Made by a program: the position numbers and the translations under genes. Shown here one piece after another: positions 34,757 to 42,909 of a DNA stretch of 64,000 nt (positions are counted from its first letter, which is position 1; the number at the start of each line of letters is the position of its first letter). The notes beneath the pieces are model-generated. The model was given only the letters and a program-made list of their open reading frames with translations, was not told the DNA's origin and made no database searches. Source of the stretch: Pedobacter jeongneungensis (GTDB lineage Bacteria > Bacteroidota > Bacteroidia > Sphingobacteriales > Sphingobacteriaceae); NCBI RefSeq assembly GCF_000633455.1, contig NZ_AYMG01000013.1:333704-397703 (forward strand). Direction: 5' to 3'.

Positions 34757-36379
34757 TTAAGCATACATCTCTTCGCGGAGTTTGGCAACGTCGCTGCTGT
34801 TAATGTATTCATCGTAAGTCATCAGTTTATCTATAGTGCCTTTTGGTGTAATCTCGATAATGCGGTTTGCAACCGTTTCTGTTAACTGGTGATCTCGTGA
34901 GGTAAATAATATTGCGCCTTTAAAATCTTTCATGCCGTTGTTCAGTGCCTCGATAGATTCCAGATCCAGGTGGTTGGTTGGCTCATCAAACATTAACAAA
35001 TTGGCCTGTTGCAACATCATTCTTGAGAACATGCAGCGCATTTTTTCACCTCCTGAAAGTACTTTTACGTTTTTAAGTACTTCCTCACCCGAGAATAACA
35101 TACGGCCTAAGAAACTACGTACAAATTGCTCATCAGCATCAGTTCCCGAATACTCGCGTAACCAATCAACAAGGTTTTCATCTTTTCCGGCGAAATATTC
35201 AGAGTTATCATTCGGGATATCGGCAGTGCTGATGGTAACACCCCATTTAAACTCACCTTTATGATCAGTGTCCCTACCGGTTAACACATCGTAAAATGCT
35301 GCCGTGGCCAAACTATTTTGCGATATTACTGCAATTTTATCTCCCTTATTTACCATAAAGGTAATTTTGTCGAACAAAACGCCATCATTTCCACTCTTAC
35401 CTAAAGCATCAACCTGTAAAATCTGGTCGCCAGCTTCACGGCCGATATTGTTGAAGATAATTGCCGGATATTTTCTGCTTGATGCTTTAATCTCTGTAAT
35501 ATCAATTTTATCCAAAGCTTTCTTACGCGAAGTTGCCTGTTTCGACTTGGATGCATTTGCACTAAACCTGCGGATAAATTCCTGCAACTCCTTCACCTTA
35601 TCTTCCATTTTTTTGTTCTGGTCGCTGCGTTGTTTTAAAGCTAGCTGACTAGATTCGTACCAGAACGTGTAGTTACCAGTGTAGATACTCATTTTAGCGA
35701 AATCGATATCTACAATGTGTGTACAAACAGCGTCTAAAAAGTGCCTGTCGTGACTTACCACCAATACAATGTTTTGATAATCAGCCAAAAAGTTTTCTAA
35801 CCAGGCAATGGTTTCGATGTCCAAATCGTTGGTAGGCTCATCCAGTAGCAAGATATCCGGATTACCGAAAAGAGCCTGTGCCAATAACACACGTACTTTT
35901 TGAGTGTTATCCAGTTCCTTTAGTAACTTATAATGGTTATCTTCTGTAATGCCCAAATTGCTCAACATCGTTGCTGCGTTGCTTTCCATGTTCCAGCCGT
36001 CCATTTCAGCAAAAAGATTTTCCAGTTCTCCGGCACGTTCGCCATCTTTTTCTGAGAAATCTTCTTTCATATAAATGGCATCTTTTTCTTTCATGATGGC
36101 ATAAAGCTCTTTATGGCCAATCATTACGGTTTCTAATACCGAAAACTCATCAAATTCGTAGTGGTTTTGCTTTAAAACCGCCATTCTTTCGCCTGGGGTA
36201 AAAGCTACACTACCAGAAGTCTGGTTAACTTCTCCCGATAAAATTTTCAGGAAAGTAGATTTACCTGCACCGTTAGCCCCAATAACACCGTAGCAGTTGC
36301 CTTGGGTAAATTTTAGGTTAACATCTTCAAATAATGTGCGTTTGCCGTATCGTAACGATAAATTAGAAACTGAAATCAT
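34757..36379 (-). CDS. ABC-F ATPase, YbiT-like, with degenerate second ATP site
   Basis: 540-residue soluble ABC-F protein, expected to act on the ribosome. The first cassette is intact: Walker A GANGAGKST, Walker B ILLLDEPTNDLD and H-loop VSHDRHF. The linker contains the YbiT-type FIRRFSANASKSKQATSRKK. The second cassette keeps the signature LSGGEKMRC and Walker B LLMFDEPTNHLD. Its Walker A position, however, reads IAVISQNSLATAAFYDVL without GxxxxGKS/T, and the H-loop reads TSRDHQL. ATP binding at that P-loop is therefore doubtful. The overall alignment follows E. coli YbiT closely. It is monocistronic with its own terminator. Confidence 0.9.
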   Translation of the reverse strand: MISVSNLSLRYGKRTLFEDVNLKFTQGNCYGVIGANGAGKSTFLKILSGEVNQTSGSVAFTPGERMAVLKQNHYEFDEFSVLETVMIGHKELYAIMKEKDAIYMKEDFSEKDGERAGELENLFAEMDGWNMESNAATMLSNLGITEDNHYKLLKELDNTQKVRVLLAQALFGNPDILLLDEPTNDLDIETIAWLENFLADYQNIVLVVSHDRHFLDAVCTHIVDIDFAKMSIYTGNYTFWYESSQLALKQRSDQNKKMEDKVKELQEFIRRFSANASKSKQATSRKKALDKIDITEIKASSRKYPAIIFNNIGREAGDQILQVDALGKSGNDGVLFDKITFMVNKGDKIAVISQNSLATAAFYDVLTGRDTDHKGEFKWGVTISTADIPNDNSEYFAGKDENLVDWLREYSGTDADEQFVRSFLGRMLFSGEEVLKNVKVLSGGEKMRCMFSRMMLQQANLLMFDEPTNHLDLESIEALNNGMKDFKGAILFTSRDHQLTETVANRIIEITPKGTIDKLMTYDEYINSSDVAKLREEMYA

Positions 36380-36560
36380 GCTGTAATTGAAATAAGCCGC
36401 AAAGATAGGGAAAAAGGTTGAGGGTAGGAAGTTGTTTAATGGTTTGGTTGTTTTATTGTCGAAAGGTTTGGAGGTTGGAAAGTTGGAAGGTGTTCGAATG
36501 TTTTAAGGTTGGAAAGTTTGAAGGATCGGGAAATTAAGGGCTTGATTCCTTGTGGCTGAT
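36380..36560. other. Low-complexity G/A/T-rich leader of the ABC-F gene
   Basis: 36416-36530 consists of repeated GGTTGGAAAGTTGGAAGG-like words, i.e. pyrimidine-rich CCTTCCAACTTTCC on the coding strand of the ABC-F gene. No gene is seen. Confidence 0.5.
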
Positions 36561-36843
36561 GTAGTCCCGCTTTCACTTCAATCTTTTAAAAATAACTTCT
36601 GTTATGCTAAGGTACAAATACCTGTTTCATAGGTTGCAGATGCAGGGTATTTTGGGGTGCCGCAATTTTAAAAGTATTTCCGTTCAATCTGGTTTATTGA
36701 TGGAAGTGTTGTGCTTTTGGCCATTTTACCAACTTGCAGGTTTATGCATTTATCAAAGGCTACAGGCTTTGTTCATTAAACCTGATCGAACGGAAAGCCC
36801 AAAGCGAGGTACGAGCGAGGACTTGCAGGAAGAGCGGGGCTAC
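36561..36843. repeat. Long palindromic interspersed element (GTAGTCCCGC family), copy 2
   Basis: Ends GTAGTCCCGCT (36561-36571) and AGCGGGGCTAC (36833-36843) are inverted repeats with one mismatch. The right part contains GATCGAACGGAAAGCCC and GCGAGGTACGAGCGAGGAC. The left-end word is shared with copy 1, and the AACGGAAAGCCC word recurs at 63964-64000. An 81-codon open frame inside it is judged spurious. Confidence 0.7.
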
Positions 36844-36993
36844 CCTTAGCCATTAACATCAGACCATTCATTTTCAAAACATTATTGACCAGCTGAAACA
36901 CCATAGTACACTGAAGCTGATGCCATTTGAAAAGGACATACAAGTTTTAAAAGCCTGTGAGGTTTTATCTGCTAAAAATTTTATTTTAGCCTT

Positions 36994-37554
36994 ATGCAAA
37001 ACGATCTCTTGCTCGAAACCATTAAAACCACCCTTCAAAAAAGCAAAGTAGAAAAACTGGCTGCAATTGCTTCAGAAGAAACCTTTTCGGTAAAAGACCT
37101 GATCGATTTAAGTTTTTATCATGATGAACAGATCGGGTTTCGGGCGGCATGGATTTTGGAGAACGTTTATACCGCCCACCAGTTTCGCTTTTTGCCTCAT
37201 GCGCTTTATTTCTTAGAAAAACTACCACAACAGCATAATTTATCAGCGTTGAGGCATTATGTTAAAATTCTGGCCTTTATGACGAAGAAAAATACTGCTG
37301 AAGCGGTTAAAAAGGTTATTGCCGGTTACGATACCGATCATCTGGTAGAAGTGGTTTTTGCATGGCTGATTGATGAAAAAATTCCTGTAGCCATAAAATC
37401 GCACTGTCTTAATATCCTGGCGAATTTAAACACTAAACATAACTGGATCAGGGAAGAACTTTTGCAAACGATGGATTTTCTGGTTGATAAGGAAAGCATT
37501 GCCTTTTTTGCAAAGGTGAAACAGATTAGGAAGCAGTTTTCGGTTAGCAATTGA
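36994..37554 (+). CDS. Unknown helical (HEAT-like) protein
   Basis: 186-residue soluble protein with no signal peptide. It is almost entirely alpha-helical with paired amphipathic helices (DEQIGFRAAWILENVYTAH, ALRHYVKILAFMTKK, DHLVEVVFAWLIDEKIP, IKSHCLNILANLNTKH), a pattern of short HEAT-like repeats. I do not recognise a named family. The ATG at 36994 is the first in frame, after the repeat element ends. The nitroreductase gene follows 121 bp downstream. The function is unknown. Confidence 0.7.
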   Translation: MQNDLLLETIKTTLQKSKVEKLAAIASEETFSVKDLIDLSFYHDEQIGFRAAWILENVYTAHQFRFLPHALYFLEKLPQQHNLSALRHYVKILAFMTKKNTAEAVKKVIAGYDTDHLVEVVFAWLIDEKIPVAIKSHCLNILANLNTKHNWIREELLQTMDFLVDKESIAFFAKVKQIRKQFSVSN

Positions 37555-37675
37555 TAGTTTTCAGTTACTGGTTTACAATTAACAGTTCAGCATTTTCAGT
37601 TAACATAAAGTCAAATCTTTATCGGTTTTTAACCCTAAACCTTCTACCTTACGCCTTAAACCTTATATTTACCGA

Positions 37676-38251
37676 ATGAGTACTACATACGAAATCATCT
37701 CAAAAGTTATAAAAGAACGTCGCAGTATTTTTCCTGCTAGCTATATTAAAAAAGAAATTCCGGTTGAGGTGATCAATCAGATTTTAGAAACGGCCAATTA
37801 CGCGCCAACACATAAATTAACCCAGCCATGGCGCTTTGTTGTGATCAGAAAAGCTGGATTGGCTAAGCTTGGCGAGGAGTTAGGCAGACTATACAAAGCA
37901 TTGGTTAGCCCGCAACAGTTTTTACAGAAAAAGTACGACAGCTTTGCGGAGAAAACAAGCCAGGCCGATTGCATTATTGCCATCAATATGCAAGTGAGTG
38001 GTAAAATACCAGAGTGGGAGGAGTTGGCAGCAGTATCATGTGCTGTGCAAAACATGGCCTTAACTGCCGAAAGTTTAAATGTGGGCGCCTATTGGAGTTC
38101 GCCGCCGTTAATTGATGACCTTGGCGAATTTTTAAGCCTTGGCGAAAACGAAAAATGTATCGGCTTATTTTACATGGGCTATCACAACGAAAAACCCTGG
38201 GAACCTAATAGAGGGGCAATTGAAGAGAAAGTGAGGTGGATTGAGGAGTAG
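37676..38251 (+). CDS. Nitroreductase-family FMN oxidoreductase
   Basis: 191 residues. FMN/NAD(P)H-dependent nitroreductase fold of the smaller YdjA-like type. The FMN-contact region is KERRSIFPASYIKKEIP (15-31), then ANYAPTHKLTQPWRFVVI (41-58). The dimer/FMN region is VSCAVQNMALTAESLNVGAYWSS, and the end is LGLFYMGYHNEKPW-like (IGLFYMGYHNEKPWEPNRG). Length and motifs suit the family. The substrate is unknown. It is preceded by a C/T-rich leader. Confidence 0.9.
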   Translation: MSTTYEIISKVIKERRSIFPASYIKKEIPVEVINQILETANYAPTHKLTQPWRFVVIRKAGLAKLGEELGRLYKALVSPQQFLQKKYDSFAEKTSQADCIIAINMQVSGKIPEWEELAAVSCAVQNMALTAESLNVGAYWSSPPLIDDLGEFLSLGENEKCIGLFYMGYHNEKPWEPNRGAIEEKVRWIEE

Positions 38252-38339
38252 TCCTTAGTCTGGTTCATTAGTTCATTAGTCATTGGTTTATTGATCATTG
38301 GTTCATTGCTATCATCCATTTTCCATCTTACATACACAT

Positions 38340-38684
38340 ATGCTTAATCCTCTTGATCACTATTTTGAGCAAAAAGATGAGCCGATTAAAAGTTGCCTGC
38401 AATATTTAAGGAAGCTTTTAATGGGGTATGCTGATATTACGGAGCATTGGAAATATGGAATGCCTTTTTATTACCATAAAGGAAAAATGTTCTGTTATCT
38501 TTGGATCCACAAAAAACTCCATCAGCCTTACATTGGTTTGGTTGATGGAAATAAAATTTACCACGAAGATCTGTTACAGGAGAAAAGAGCCAGAATGAAA
38601 ATTTTATTGATCAACCATTTAGAAGATATCCCTAAAGATAAAATCAAACTGATTTTAAAACAAGCTTTTGATCTTCGTAAATAG
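38340..38684 (+). CDS. DUF1801-domain protein
   Basis: 114-residue cytosolic protein of the YdhG/DUF1801 type: CLQYLRKLLMGYADITEHWKYGMPFYYHKGKMFCYLWI, followed by PYIGLVDG and the C-terminal helix LILKQAF. The family's molecular role is not established. The frame is open to an ATG at 38298, but those 14 residues come from low-complexity sequence (repeated CATTGG/TTCATT words). The ATG at 38340, giving MLNPLDHYFEQK, is preferred. The next gene starts 48 bp downstream. Confidence 0.8.
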   Translation: MLNPLDHYFEQKDEPIKSCLQYLRKLLMGYADITEHWKYGMPFYYHKGKMFCYLWIHKKLHQPYIGLVDGNKIYHEDLLQEKRARMKILLINHLEDIPKDKIKLILKQAFDLRK

Positions 38685-38732
38685 CTCGGGTTTCCATCTT
38701 CCATCAAACACCTTCCATTATCCATCATTAAC

Positions 38733-39185
38733 ATGTCTACATTAAAATCTAAACTATATCAGCTTTGCTTAACTTTTATTCAAAACAGGATAGAAAACAT
38801 TGAATATTCGCTGCAGCAAGCCAGGCAGGCTTCTAATGATGATACGAAAAGCAGTGCGGGCGATAAATATGAAACCACAAGAGAAATGATGCAGCAGGAG
38901 ATGGACCGCAACAATAAATTACTTTATGAAGCGGGACAACAGAAAATCGCTCTGCAACAGATCGAAAATGTAGAATCGGATCAGGTTATTAAAAACGGGA
39001 GCGTGGTATTAACTTCCGAAGGTAATTTTTACATCAGCATCAGTGCTGGAGAATTAAACGCTGAAGGACAGAAATTTTTTGCTGTATCTCAGGCTTCGCC
39101 GATTGGCAAATTCCTGATCGGGAAAGCGAAAAACGAAAGTTTTAAGTTTAACGGCAAGGAATATATTGTAAAACAGATATTATAA
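38733..39185 (+). CDS. GreA/GreB C-terminal-domain-like protein
   Basis: 150 residues. An N-terminal helical part (about 8-75, TFIQNRIENIEYSLQQA, RNNKLLYEAGQQKIALQQIE) resembles a coiled coil. It is followed by a beta-rich domain (85-150) with VIKNGSVVLTSEGNFYISIS and QASPIGKFLIGKAKNESF. That matches the FKBP-like C-terminal domain of GreA/GreB elongation factors (SPxGxALLGK). The N-terminal coiled coil is not the canonical GreA one, and no acidic DD tip is obvious. Transcript-cleavage activity is therefore doubtful. It could bind RNA polymerase at the secondary-channel rim without cleavage stimulation. Confidence 0.65.
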   Translation: MSTLKSKLYQLCLTFIQNRIENIEYSLQQARQASNDDTKSSAGDKYETTREMMQQEMDRNNKLLYEAGQQKIALQQIENVESDQVIKNGSVVLTSEGNFYISISAGELNAEGQKFFAVSQASPIGKFLIGKAKNESFKFNGKEYIVKQIL

Positions 39186-39329
39186 AAGTTTTCAGTGGGC
39201 AGTTTGCAATTGCAGTTAACCCATTAATTTCCGCTGATTTAAGATGATAAGTGCAGAAATATTTTCCAGTTGGCGGTTTTTAATTTTCATTTAACCAGTT
39301 TAAACAATTAACCGATTAACCACCACTAA

Positions 39330-40496
39330 CTATTTTATCCCCATCCTTTGTGAAAAAGCTGGTATTAAATAAGTCTTTAAATCTGTGTAAGGCACAAATA
39401 CTACAATCTGTCCCTGGGCATAACTAGCTACTTCGTAAGGGTTGTACATAAAAGCAATCCCATTGGAGTTGAAATAAAAGTTATTATTCGGTTTTATAAA
39501 ATCGTCAAATAGCACAGTACTTAGTGCATCTTTGGCTTTAATATTATATTCTTTACGGAGATTACGTTCTAGAATGCCCTGTAAAGTATTAGAATCTATT
39601 TTAACAATGTCGCCAAGCACCATTTGTTTTTTGTTCTTTACATCCAAACAATACATTACACTGCTGTAATTGCCATGTGCGCCACCGGTATAAGCATCAG
39701 CCAGGAAATCGATTACTACATAGCCATTATCATTATAGCTTATAGATTGCTGACTATTGTTGGTATAATTCATCCAGGCCTGAAAATCATCGCCACGACC
39801 ATCTTTTGATTGCTCGGCAACCTGCGATTTATAATCTTTAAAATAGTCAGCAGCAATATTTTTAAAACCGATTGAACGGTCAACCTGCGATTTTATTCCC
39901 AATATCTTTTTAAGCTCAGTATTTAACCAGTTACCATATTCATCAGTATTTTTACTTTCGAGGTATTCAAAACTAATCTGTGCCGCAGGCGATTTGGCTT
40001 GATTGGCAAAGGCCTTAACCGAATCTTCGTAAATACCTGCATTGAACGGATAACTCCCATCTGGATATTTTTCTGTCAAAGCAATCGTAAATTTTTTGGT
40101 TTTATCTCCGCTTTCCCATGTGCCGTTAAAGCCATTTCCATTCCATTTTAAGGCTAAATGCGGCGATTTAAAATCCCGAGTAAAGTACGATTCGTAATAA
40201 CTGTATTCGGTAAGCACAATACTATCTTTACCAATCAGGGTATCGGTTGATAGGTTAAGCCATGAGCCATCGTAATAATAGGCGCCACTCACGTCATCAT
40301 TAACCTTTTGAAGGTGCACCACTACCTTTTTACCCGCAATGGTACCTTCTAATCTCTTATAAAATTGTCCGGTAAGTTCGGTTTTTACCTTTTCTGTACT
40401 GTCAGTTGCTCCGGTGTTATTAGTTCCGTTTTTAGGATTGTTGCAGGCTGATAGTATGGCTATTCCGAAAAGACATAAGAAAAAAGAGTATTTCAT
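39330..40496 (-). CDS. DUF3298 (RsiV-like) lipoprotein
   Basis: 388 residues. The lipoprotein signal has lipobox LSAC (Cys18). Residues 40-150 are beta-rich (GTIAGKKVVVHLQKVND, SGAYYYDGSWLNLS, WESGDKTKKFTIAL). Residues 165-380 match the DUF4163/DUF3298 pair seen in PdaC and RsiV: ISFEYLESK, then VVIDFLADAYTGGAHGNYSS and FNSNGIAFMYNPYEVASYAQG. In RsiV this domain binds lysozyme and in PdaC it lies beside a deacetylase. Here a deacetylase lipoprotein is the next gene upstream (95 bp), which suggests an envelope peptidoglycan role. Confidence 0.83.
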   Translation of the reverse strand: MKYSFFLCLFGIAILSACNNPKNGTNNTGATDSTEKVKTELTGQFYKRLEGTIAGKKVVVHLQKVNDDVSGAYYYDGSWLNLSTDTLIGKDSIVLTEYSYYESYFTRDFKSPHLALKWNGNGFNGTWESGDKTKKFTIALTEKYPDGSYPFNAGIYEDSVKAFANQAKSPAAQISFEYLESKNTDEYGNWLNTELKKILGIKSQVDRSIGFKNIAADYFKDYKSQVAEQSKDGRGDDFQAWMNYTNNSQQSISYNDNGYVVIDFLADAYTGGAHGNYSSVMYCLDVKNKKQMVLGDIVKIDSNTLQGILERNLRKEYNIKAKDALSTVLFDDFIKPNNNFYFNSNGIAFMYNPYEVASYAQGQIVVFVPYTDLKTYLIPAFSQRMGIK

Positions 40497-40591
40497 AGGG
40501 CTGTTGTATAGGGGTTTTTAATGTTGAAAGTTGTAATGTTAGATTTAACTTTTCAACCTTCAAACATTTCAACTTCTTCTAATTAACCTCT

Positions 40592-41476
40592 TTACTTAGA
40601 TTTTGTTTTATTAAAGCTCTTGTTAATGCTGTAATATAAATTTTTTGCGGTGTATCTTCCCGGGTCAATAATCCTTCTGATGGTATAAAGCGGATAGTTT
40701 TCGTCCCTTGCTGTAGATAAGATAAAAGCTGCCTTAAAGCCATGTTCCTTTAGTTTATGCAAGGTAGATGATTTGAAAACTCCGTAAGGAAAAGCAAAAT
40801 ATTCTACTTTTTTTCCGGTAATCTGTTCCAGCTTTTTGGTCGGTTCATCAATTTGGGTAGTCCAGTCGGCATCCGTAAACTGGGCAAAGTTTTTATGGTC
40901 ATAGGTATGGCTGGCAATTGTATTTCCTTCATCAGATAATTGTTTAATCTGCTCTTTGGTCATGTAATTAATCCTACCTTTTCTGCCGATGGATACCGTC
41001 ATGATAAAATAAACGCCCTTAAAGCCGTACTTTTTCAATGTAGCGTTCCCAACGGTAAACTGATCTTCATCGGTATCATCAAAACTGATTATAATTGGTT
41101 TTTCAGGCAGTTTTGCGCCATAAACGAGGTAATTGTACAATTGATCGGGCTGAATAGTATGATAACCACTGTCGGCCAGCATTTTAATGTGTTCGCGAAA
41201 TTTATCGGGGGCGATAATATCATCGTGTGCCCTTTTACTGTCGCTGGCAATATTATTCCTGATCTGGTGGTAACAAAGTACAGGCACCTCTCTGCGGGCC
41301 ATGATGGTTTTGTTATCCGCAGGTTTTGTGTTTGTCGAGTCTGTTTTAACCACTGCTGTCGCATCTTCTGCCGCGGTTTTTTCGTTTTGCTTATTGCCCG
41401 AACAAGCGAATGAAAATGATCCTAAAAACAGAACGGATAGAAGGGTATGGGCTACTGATTTTAATTGTAAATCCAA
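40592..41476 (-). CDS. Polysaccharide deacetylase (NodB/CE4) lipoprotein, copy 1
   Basis: 294 residues with a lipoprotein signal (FSFAC, Cys25). CE4 motifs: PIIISFDDTDEDQFTV (catalytic base and metal Asp, with Thr where Gly is usual), SHTYDHKNF (metal His pair), and FAFPYGVFKSST. The upstream VPVLCYHQIRN is typical of PgaB-like or Bacteroidota enzymes. It would remove acetyl groups from a surface or murein glycan. It is a close paralogue of 42910-43788, and the M1-like peptidase gene ends 12 bp upstream. Together with that gene it probably forms an operon. Confidence 0.88.
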   Translation of the reverse strand: MDLQLKSVAHTLLSVLFLGSFSFACSGNKQNEKTAAEDATAVVKTDSTNTKPADNKTIMARREVPVLCYHQIRNNIASDSKRAHDDIIAPDKFREHIKMLADSGYHTIQPDQLYNYLVYGAKLPEKPIIISFDDTDEDQFTVGNATLKKYGFKGVYFIMTVSIGRKGRINYMTKEQIKQLSDEGNTIASHTYDHKNFAQFTDADWTTQIDEPTKKLEQITGKKVEYFAFPYGVFKSSTLHKLKEHGFKAAFILSTARDENYPLYTIRRIIDPGRYTAKNLYYSINKSFNKTKSK

Positions 41477-41488
41477 GGTTTTTATAAT

Positions 41489-42850
41489 TTATTTAATCAA
41501 AGATACAGCGTTTTCAGAAAGGATAAAGTCTTTTTCGTAAGCATCCCATTCTTTTTGGGTGATACCCGATTTTAAAGCATTCCTTTTAAAGAAATTATAA
41601 TCAGTGAGTTCATTTTTAGTATTTAAACAGGTGCTTAAAAATTTAAACATGCGCTTTTCACCAATTATCTGCTCAAGGCCACGAAGCAAAAAAGGACCGT
41701 AAGAATAACGGTAAGTGCCCGATATTTCATTGATATCTTTAATGGTGTTTAAAGGTTTTGCCTTAAAATTTTTCAATTGTTTCCCTCTCTCCGCAAAGTA
41801 TTTGGTGCTGAAAGTTTTTCCGAATTTTTCTTCGGCTGCTTTAACCGATAAATACTCGGCCGTTGATTCTAAAAAGAACCAGAACAAAGTTGAATTTGGC
41901 TGTAGCACATTTCCGAAATAATAATGGCCAATTTCGTGTGCGATAAATGGATAATCGGTAGAATCTTTAAGTTTATGATGTTCTACATCAATCATATCGC
42001 CTAATTTGATGCCTGCAAAGGCAATTGTTGGGAAAGCCACAAAACCCCAGCTTCTGCCTTTGTTAAATTTTTCTACAGGTGAGTGCTCTATAAATACATT
42101 TTTAGTATCATATGGGATCTTTAAAACCTTAAAATAATAGGCTTTCATTTCTGCAATATTGTTTTCAAAAACCTCTAGTTGCCTATCATTCATCTGGCTG
42201 TTTAAGAATAATGCGCCATTGGTTTTTTGCACACCGTAATCTCCTGCAAAAATCATAGGCGCAATGGGTACTTCAGATTTAAACCTGGCAACAGGTCCTG
42301 GTTTTGGCTGATCGCCGTTGATAAAGATCATTTTGGCATCTTTACTGGTTACCTGAATATCAAAGGTCATCTGTTCAATCTGCCTGTCGTTTTTGATGTC
42401 GTAAATGATTGGATACCATTTAGACTGATCAGTAGCCCTCATCGTTTTTCCATTAAAGGCAATCAAGCCTTTAAAATCAATAAAGTTCAGCGTGTCGGTA
42501 TAAATCGGGAAAGCACCCGTATAGGTAATGTGCAGTTTGCCCGGATTTACCATTGTGCTGTCTTTATACAATGGGGCATAGGTCAGGCCTTCGCCGCGCA
42601 TGGCACCACCATAAAAACCACTGTATTTTAAAGTTTGATTGGCAGAATCTTTTATGGCTTTAATGTTAAAACCTTTGTTTAATAATATTTGATAGTCCTT
42701 CCCTAAGTTAGGAATATTGCTCAACACAAAATCGCACGTAATCTGGCCTGTAGCCATTACCACTTCAACTTTACCACTTAAATGTGGTGTTTGTGCATGG
42801 ATTTTAAAGATATGGATTAATAAGAGGGCGAGTAACGCTAATTTTTTCAT
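41489..42850 (-). CDS. M1-like (gluzincin) metallopeptidase, exported
   Basis: 453 residues with a signal peptide (1-19, ending IHA). An N-terminal beta domain (about 20-190) precedes the peptidase core. HEIGH at 305-309 and the third zinc ligand E328 in FFLESTAEYLS match the HExxH-x18-E pattern of M1 peptidases. The GAMEN exopeptidase motif of classical M1 enzymes is not evident; FVAFPTIAFAG occupies the place, so aminopeptidase action is uncertain. It lies between two deacetylase paralogues, 12 bp from one and 59 bp from the other. Confidence 0.85.
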   Translation of the reverse strand: MKKLALLALLLIHIFKIHAQTPHLSGKVEVVMATGQITCDFVLSNIPNLGKDYQILLNKGFNIKAIKDSANQTLKYSGFYGGAMRGEGLTYAPLYKDSTMVNPGKLHITYTGAFPIYTDTLNFIDFKGLIAFNGKTMRATDQSKWYPIIYDIKNDRQIEQMTFDIQVTSKDAKMIFINGDQPKPGPVARFKSEVPIAPMIFAGDYGVQKTNGALFLNSQMNDRQLEVFENNIAEMKAYYFKVLKIPYDTKNVFIEHSPVEKFNKGRSWGFVAFPTIAFAGIKLGDMIDVEHHKLKDSTDYPFIAHEIGHYYFGNVLQPNSTLFWFFLESTAEYLSVKAAEEKFGKTFSTKYFAERGKQLKNFKAKPLNTIKDINEISGTYRYSYGPFLLRGLEQIIGEKRMFKFLSTCLNTKNELTDYNFFKRNALKSGITQKEWDAYEKDFILSENAVSLIK

Positions 42851-42878
42851 GTTAATTGATGGTTCGGTATAAAAAAGA

Positions 42879-42907
42879 AAATCCCGATGTAAAAATCGGG
42901 ATTTTTT
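42879..42907 (-). terminator. Rho-independent hairpin after deacetylase copy 2
   Basis: 10-bp stem AAATCCCGAT/ATCGGGATTT (42879-42888 with 42895-42904), followed on the minus strand by TCTTTTTT, 3 bp past the stop of the deacetylase gene. It may separate that gene from the M1 gene or only attenuate. Confidence 0.75.
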
Positions 42908-42909
42908 GC

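Noticed and set aside
36604..36849. 81-codon open frame upstream of the HEAT-like gene
   Set aside because: Sits within the second copy of the palindromic element; unrelated to the frame in the first copy.
38298..38339. Upstream extension of the DUF1801 gene to ATG at 38298
   Set aside because: The extension is translated from low-complexity C/T-rich leader; the family domain starts after the ATG at 38340.
40940..41413. 157-codon frame opposite deacetylase copy 1
   Set aside because: Antisense to conserved CE4 motifs; no recognisable domain.
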